Shown in pieces: positions 55,781-60,000 of a DNA stretch of 60,000 nucleotides. A program made the translations under genes and the position numbers. Every line of letters begins with the position of its first letter. Position 1 is the first letter of the stretch. The DNA comes from Cryptomeria japonica (taxonomy: Eukaryota; Streptophyta; Pinopsida; Cupressales; Cupressaceae). The DNA lies in the NCBI RefSeq assembly GCF_030272615.1, contig NC_081412.1, positions 23,778,432 to 23,838,431 on the forward strand, written 5' to 3'. The notes beneath the pieces were generated by a model, which did not search any database, was not told the DNA's origin, and saw nothing but the letters and a program-made list of their open reading frames with translations.

Positions 55781-58700
55781 TTAAGCTGCAGCATGTGAAG
55801 ACATGAATCCTTCAAACTTCTGGATGATCATTCGTAGTTCATCAGGATCCGGTTCATGGGTGTTCTTGGCAACAACTATGGTCTTCACAATGGTATCATG
55901 GCATCAGAGGAGCGTAGAGTTGTCCTTCTCCAAGATGGACTAAATTCCATGCAAAAAGATTTGGTGTTTCATCAAAATTTGAATTTAAGCAATTGAGAAT
56001 TGTTCGCTCCTCCATTCATTATGAATCCTCATCTGTAAATTTGCAAGAACTTCTTCTTCTAGTATCAACTCTCCATCTTGACTTATTATGTTGCAAGAGG
56101 CCTTTTCACAATGAGAAACAATATCTTGGAAAACTTCACCCCGTAATCTTATTGCATCACCAATCTCCTCAATGAGGGATTTAAGAACAAGGGCCTTATT
56201 TTTCAGAAGCTCTTCAAATTCCAAGTACATGACCCTGGAAGGGATAATGACATGCTCCTATAGAACACTCAACTATTGTTGGGGCATGGTGCGCCAGATT
56301 GTCAAACTACCTTCAACACTTTCCAGATTCTTCTTAAAAGCGTTGGAGGTATGACTTAATTTATCTTCAATAGTCTCCAACTTAGACATCATCTGAAAAA
56401 TGTCTTTCAGCACTTGTACACATAGATCATGAAGCTGATCAACCAAGGAATCCAATGCTTGTACTTTTTGAGAAACCCTCTCAACACTACGAATTGACTC
56501 TTGGGAACCGGAAGAACTTGTGGGATTACTCCCTTCGACAACAGGTTTTGTAATTTTATGAACAACTACCACAAGTTTTCGGTTTTCCTCTTCTAGCTTG
56601 TCTTTCTTTGCTAGAAGTTCATCATACCGCTGTACCAATGAGGCTACAGAATACTGGGCATCATGTTTAATTACCTCATGCGTTTGCTTACCCAATTCTA
56701 TCCTTGTAACTATGTAATCAGCAGCTGACATCTCTTCAAGTGGCTTATCTGCAATGGGTTCAACAATTTCAGCTACCTTCATCTTGTCGCTGTCAACAGT
56801 TACTCTGGAGATAGTCTTGGCCTTTTTAGCAACCTTGGGTCTAGACTGTTTAAGTTGCTGATAATCAAAGGCATCGGGTGAGATTTCTTGCTTCTTCTTT
56901 TTTGGAGTAAAAGAACTAAGCCATGGAGGTAAAGCCATCAACTCTCCTTCAGTAGCAGTTGTAGGTAAAGGAGAAGCAGTTTCTGTTTGAATAACCGTGG
57001 GCATCCTGGGAGGAGTATCTATTTGGATGGTGACCATGGTCTGTTCAGTAACCAATGGGCATGAAGATTGCCTCATAAATTCTTCAAGGGCAGAAGTGGA
57101 GGTATCAATCTTTGATAGCAGGATACGTGCAAGAGTATCTTTAGGAACTTCCAGCACACTCTCTTGTTGATGATCAGGAGGCGGCTCGTATGCTGAAATA
57201 GGAACGACATTCTGAGGAGATTCTTCCACCATTAAGTCAGGAGGAGAAAGAGGCGTCTCAATGGAAATTGAGGAAAGGATCTCATGAGGTGAGTCCGAAG
57301 ACGCAGACTTAGGAGCATCATTAGGTTGCTGCCCTTCTTCTGGATTGTCAAGATCAATCACCTAAACATGGAACTGTGACTTTTCCTTCCCACGAACTGT
57401 CGCCTCCTCAGGAGGAAGCACTAATGTTCGAATAACTCACAAGTTGATCCTGGTGCCAAAAGATGATGTGTCTAACAGCATTACTTTAATGAAAAGTAAT
57501 GCTGTTAGACACATCAGCTTCTTTTCCAATCTTGAATTTAATGAGTCTAACAACATTACTTTTCAGCCAAGCGTTGGTGTTAGCCAAGATAGGCTGAAAT
57601 CTCTCAAGAATGAATATACACTCCTTGTGTGACCATTGGATTAAAGGAAGTGGAGATTCCTCAACCCTTTGTGAAATATATTCAGGATCAAGTACGTGCC
57701 CATCGTCAATCATCCCTTGTGAATATCCACCAAGTTCAAATCAACAATTTGCTCAACAGTGAGCCTGCAGTAATCCATCTTCAGAATTTCCACCTCTGTA
57801 TGGAGATCTACCCAGATATCCTCGATACGATGCACGTGCACGAAGGATTTTTTGATCTTTTCCTTCATACCTCGGTAATCAAAATCAGCTCTGGACTTAA
57901 ACCTTTTGAGCTTAATTTCCTGCATTTCAGTCTCCATAGCCTTGGCTTTGACGAATGTGACAAGAGAATACCGGCCAATTTTTAATGGGTTTGTTGTAGA
58001 GATCCCCATTCCAACCTTATGTTTGACGGACTGATGAACGTGGACAGCCATGATCTGTCTTCCCAACTCCATAAGAATGATCTTATCAGTTGGGTATCTA
58101 GGGAGCATGTATGGCTGCTCACTATAGCATCCGACTCTCATATAGGTAAAGGTCGGTAATTGAAGAAAGAAGCATCCATACTCATTCACTTTTTCCCATG
58201 CCTCATTTGATACCCTTTTGTTCTTCAGAGTTATGTCAAACTGGCATATGAAGTAACCGAAGAATGCATCTTGAACTCTTCTGAAATGCAATCTGCTGGG
58301 TCTCAAAGGCAACTGATCATAGTATTCCCATACTGGTATAAGTGAGCGGTCACCCTTGGTTGAAAGACCAGGGAAATGTCTGAGTGACGCTGCCAAATAT
58401 ACAAAGTATGAATTCATATAGAAAGTCATGGCGGAAGGGACTGCTGCAATTTGTTCGCACAAGGCATTGTTGATGACTTCTCTCCATGATATATGATGGG
58501 ACTGCCTTATGAACATGACAAACTGGTACATCCAGGGTTCAAAAACATTAGAGTTCAAGACCCATTATCCTGCTGAGTAGAGTTATGATGTCTCCAATCT
58601 CCCATTTGAAGTCACAGCGGTACAACTTAGCCCATCTTGAGAAGGTGGCTCGTGGCTCTTGAATCCACCTGTTAATATGACGTTTGCAGTCCTTCTCCCT

Positions 58701-59123
58701 TTTCACATAGTACTCAGCTGCACTATCTCTGGAGATTTCCATATAAACAGGTGCATGAGATATTCTGAAGACTTTCTCAATTGTGTCTGCATCAAGGTGG
58801 ATTATTGCTTCGCCATCATCATTTTTAATGGTTCTTGCCTCCTTGTCAAAGTGATGGGCGCAAGCGAGAACAAATTTAGGTTCTAGGGCAGCCACTAGAA
58901 AAGAAGATGCGTGATGGATATGGCTGTCCAACAGTTGGTGCATATTGCTATCCTACGGATCCTCCACCCTTTTGACAAATTCTGACATGTCCACATGCCC
59001 TATCTCCGTATCTCTTATGCGATCCAAAGGAGAGGAAACTTGGGAAGGTGCAACTTTGTTTTGGTACTTGTCATATTTATACTTCATCTTCTTTGGAATT
59101 GGAGATGACGGCAAATCTGACAT
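55781..59123 (-). pseudogene. ORF copy 3 of the unrecognised retroelement protein family (decayed)
   Basis: Starts at ATG 59123 (MSDLPSSPIPKKMKYKYDKY). It is interrupted by a TAG near 58953, a shift near 58555, an inverted duplication near 57490 and others, and ends TAA at 55783-55781 after MIIQKFEGFMSSHAAA. Blocks shared with copies 1 and 2 include [98 protein letters not shown] and RIEDIWVDLHTEVEILKMDY. A Pro/Ser-rich linker with the basic cluster FTPKKKKQE follows, then the second motif (MSAADYIVTRIELGK) and the coiled-coil-like tail. It is the most diverged of the three copies and lies just upstream of LTR H. Confidence 0.68.
57465..57515. repeat. Perfect 23-bp inverted repeat (hairpin) inside ORF copy 3
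   Basis: GATGTGTCTAACAGCATTAC... and its exact complement are separated by about 4 bases. A third, imperfect copy GAGTCTAACAACATTACTTTT follows at about 57542-57562. It coincides with a frame break in the ORF. Confidence 0.9.
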
Positions 59124-59183
59124 TGATGGACAACCTGGTATGCTGTGATGAATACTTAAGGCAACATCTTAATCACCTGCAAC

Positions 59184-59953
59184 CTAAGTCACCAGGTTCG
59201 GCCGAATTTGAACCTTGAATTTCGAAATTCGGCGAACTTGAAAAAATATGCAAAAATTCGATTAAATTCGATTAAATTCGAATTAAAATTTAGGGTTTAC
59301 GATAAAGTTTTTTTTGGCTTGCGTTTTAGGGTTTCGTCGCGGATTTTATAAATACGGTGGCCGCAGGAGTTGCAGTCACGCCCACACGAGTTGCCAACGC
59401 CCACGGGAGTTGCACTAGTCACGCCCACGAGAGTCGCCCAGTCCACCCGGCCGCCACCAGTAGGCGACGCCACGACCAGTCCGCGACGCCATTTTTTTTA
59501 AGTTTATTATTTTTTTATTTATTTATAATTTTATATTAATAGTTTGTAATTTTATATTAAATATTTTTATATTTTTTAAATTTTTTTTAGGTTTAATATT
59601 TTTATAAACAATTTAATAATGTTTATTATAAATTTATTATTATTTATTTAATATTGTTGTTTATTTAATATTTTTTTAGGTTTATTATTTAATAATGTTG
59701 TTTATTTAATATTTTTTTAGGTTAATTAATAGTTTATACTTTATAATGTTTATTTATAAATTTATAATGTTAAACTATTTACGCAATTTTATAGATATAT
59801 TACATATTTACATATATTTATTAAAAAAATTTAAAAATTACATATGGCGAATTTAATTCGAATTTTATACATTTCGAATTTTTTCCGCATCGAACTTCAT
59901 TCGAATTTCAAAGCTGTTGAACTTTGAATTCGAATTCGAACCTGGTGACTTAG
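59184..59953. mobile_element. 770-bp hAT-like MITE with 8-bp target duplication
   Basis: 17-base TIRs CTAAGTCACCAGGTTCG (59184-59200) and their complement (59937-59953) are flanked by CCTGCAAC on both sides (59176-59183, 59954-59961). The interior has a GC-rich block (59350-59490, repeats of CACG-GAGTTGC), long AT-rich runs and GAATTCGAATTCGAA-type ends. No coding capacity. It is inserted just upstream of ORF copy 3. Confidence 0.88.
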
Positions 59954-59961
59954 CCTGCAAC

Positions 59962-60000
59962 TAATATTTTTCCTTATTCAAATGGGAAGAACTCCAACGA
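59962..60000. other. Right edge, nothing recognised
   Basis: 39 bp flanking the MITE. Confidence 0.3.

Overview
This is plant nuclear DNA, most likely from a seed plant with a very large genome; gymnosperm-like is my inference from the giant introns packed with old, nested LTR retrotransposons. The only cellular gene I can support is a split gene on the + strand. Seven consecutive in-phase exons between 5262 and 43516 encode the middle of a PLP-dependent D-cysteine desulfhydrase / ACC-deaminase-like protein. The first exon(s) lie upstream of any homology I can see, and the C-terminal exons are not visible up to 60000. One intron (6030-41071) is about 35 kb, and the intron after 43516 exceeds 16 kb.

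Layout. 254-3255: a 3.0-kb terminal-inverted-repeat element with perfect 30-bp ends and a 1.5-kb pyrimidine tract. 3256-5261: mostly blank, with a decayed coding-like patch. 5262-6029: exons. 7370-10184: a young non-autonomous copia-type element (382-bp LTRs, GAAAA target duplication). 10495-40817: an old minus-strand Ty3/gypsy element (A). Its 3' LTR is split by an 18-kb minus-strand block (10941-28958), and its interior is replaced by a MITE (29428-30126), an LTR-like region and a 4.5-kb inverted-LTR structure (32671-37134). Only gag and protease remnants of A survive near its 5' LTR. 41072-43516: exons. 46050-51520: remains of a plus-strand gag gene split by two LTRs in inverted orientation (47993-50664). 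51521-55779: LTR E3 interrupted by a clean solo LTR (52930-54308), then another LTR. 55781-59123: a decayed large ORF. 59184-59953: a MITE with an 8-bp target duplication.

The most interesting signal is a family of large minus-strand ORFs present in three divergent copies (12323-15199, about 17800-21422, 55781-59123). They share a conserved N-terminal region, a basic hydrophilic linker and a second conserved motif before a coiled-coil-like tail. Each copy ends just upstream of LTR-like sequence, and two are preceded by leaders of degenerate tandem repeats. I recognise no standard retroelement domain in them. The nearby pol remnant (25485-28958) carries a second, archaeal-type RNase H domain on the N-terminal side of the reverse transcriptase, not between RNase H and integrase as in the Tat/Ogre lineages I know. 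Boundaries of old elements are approximate.
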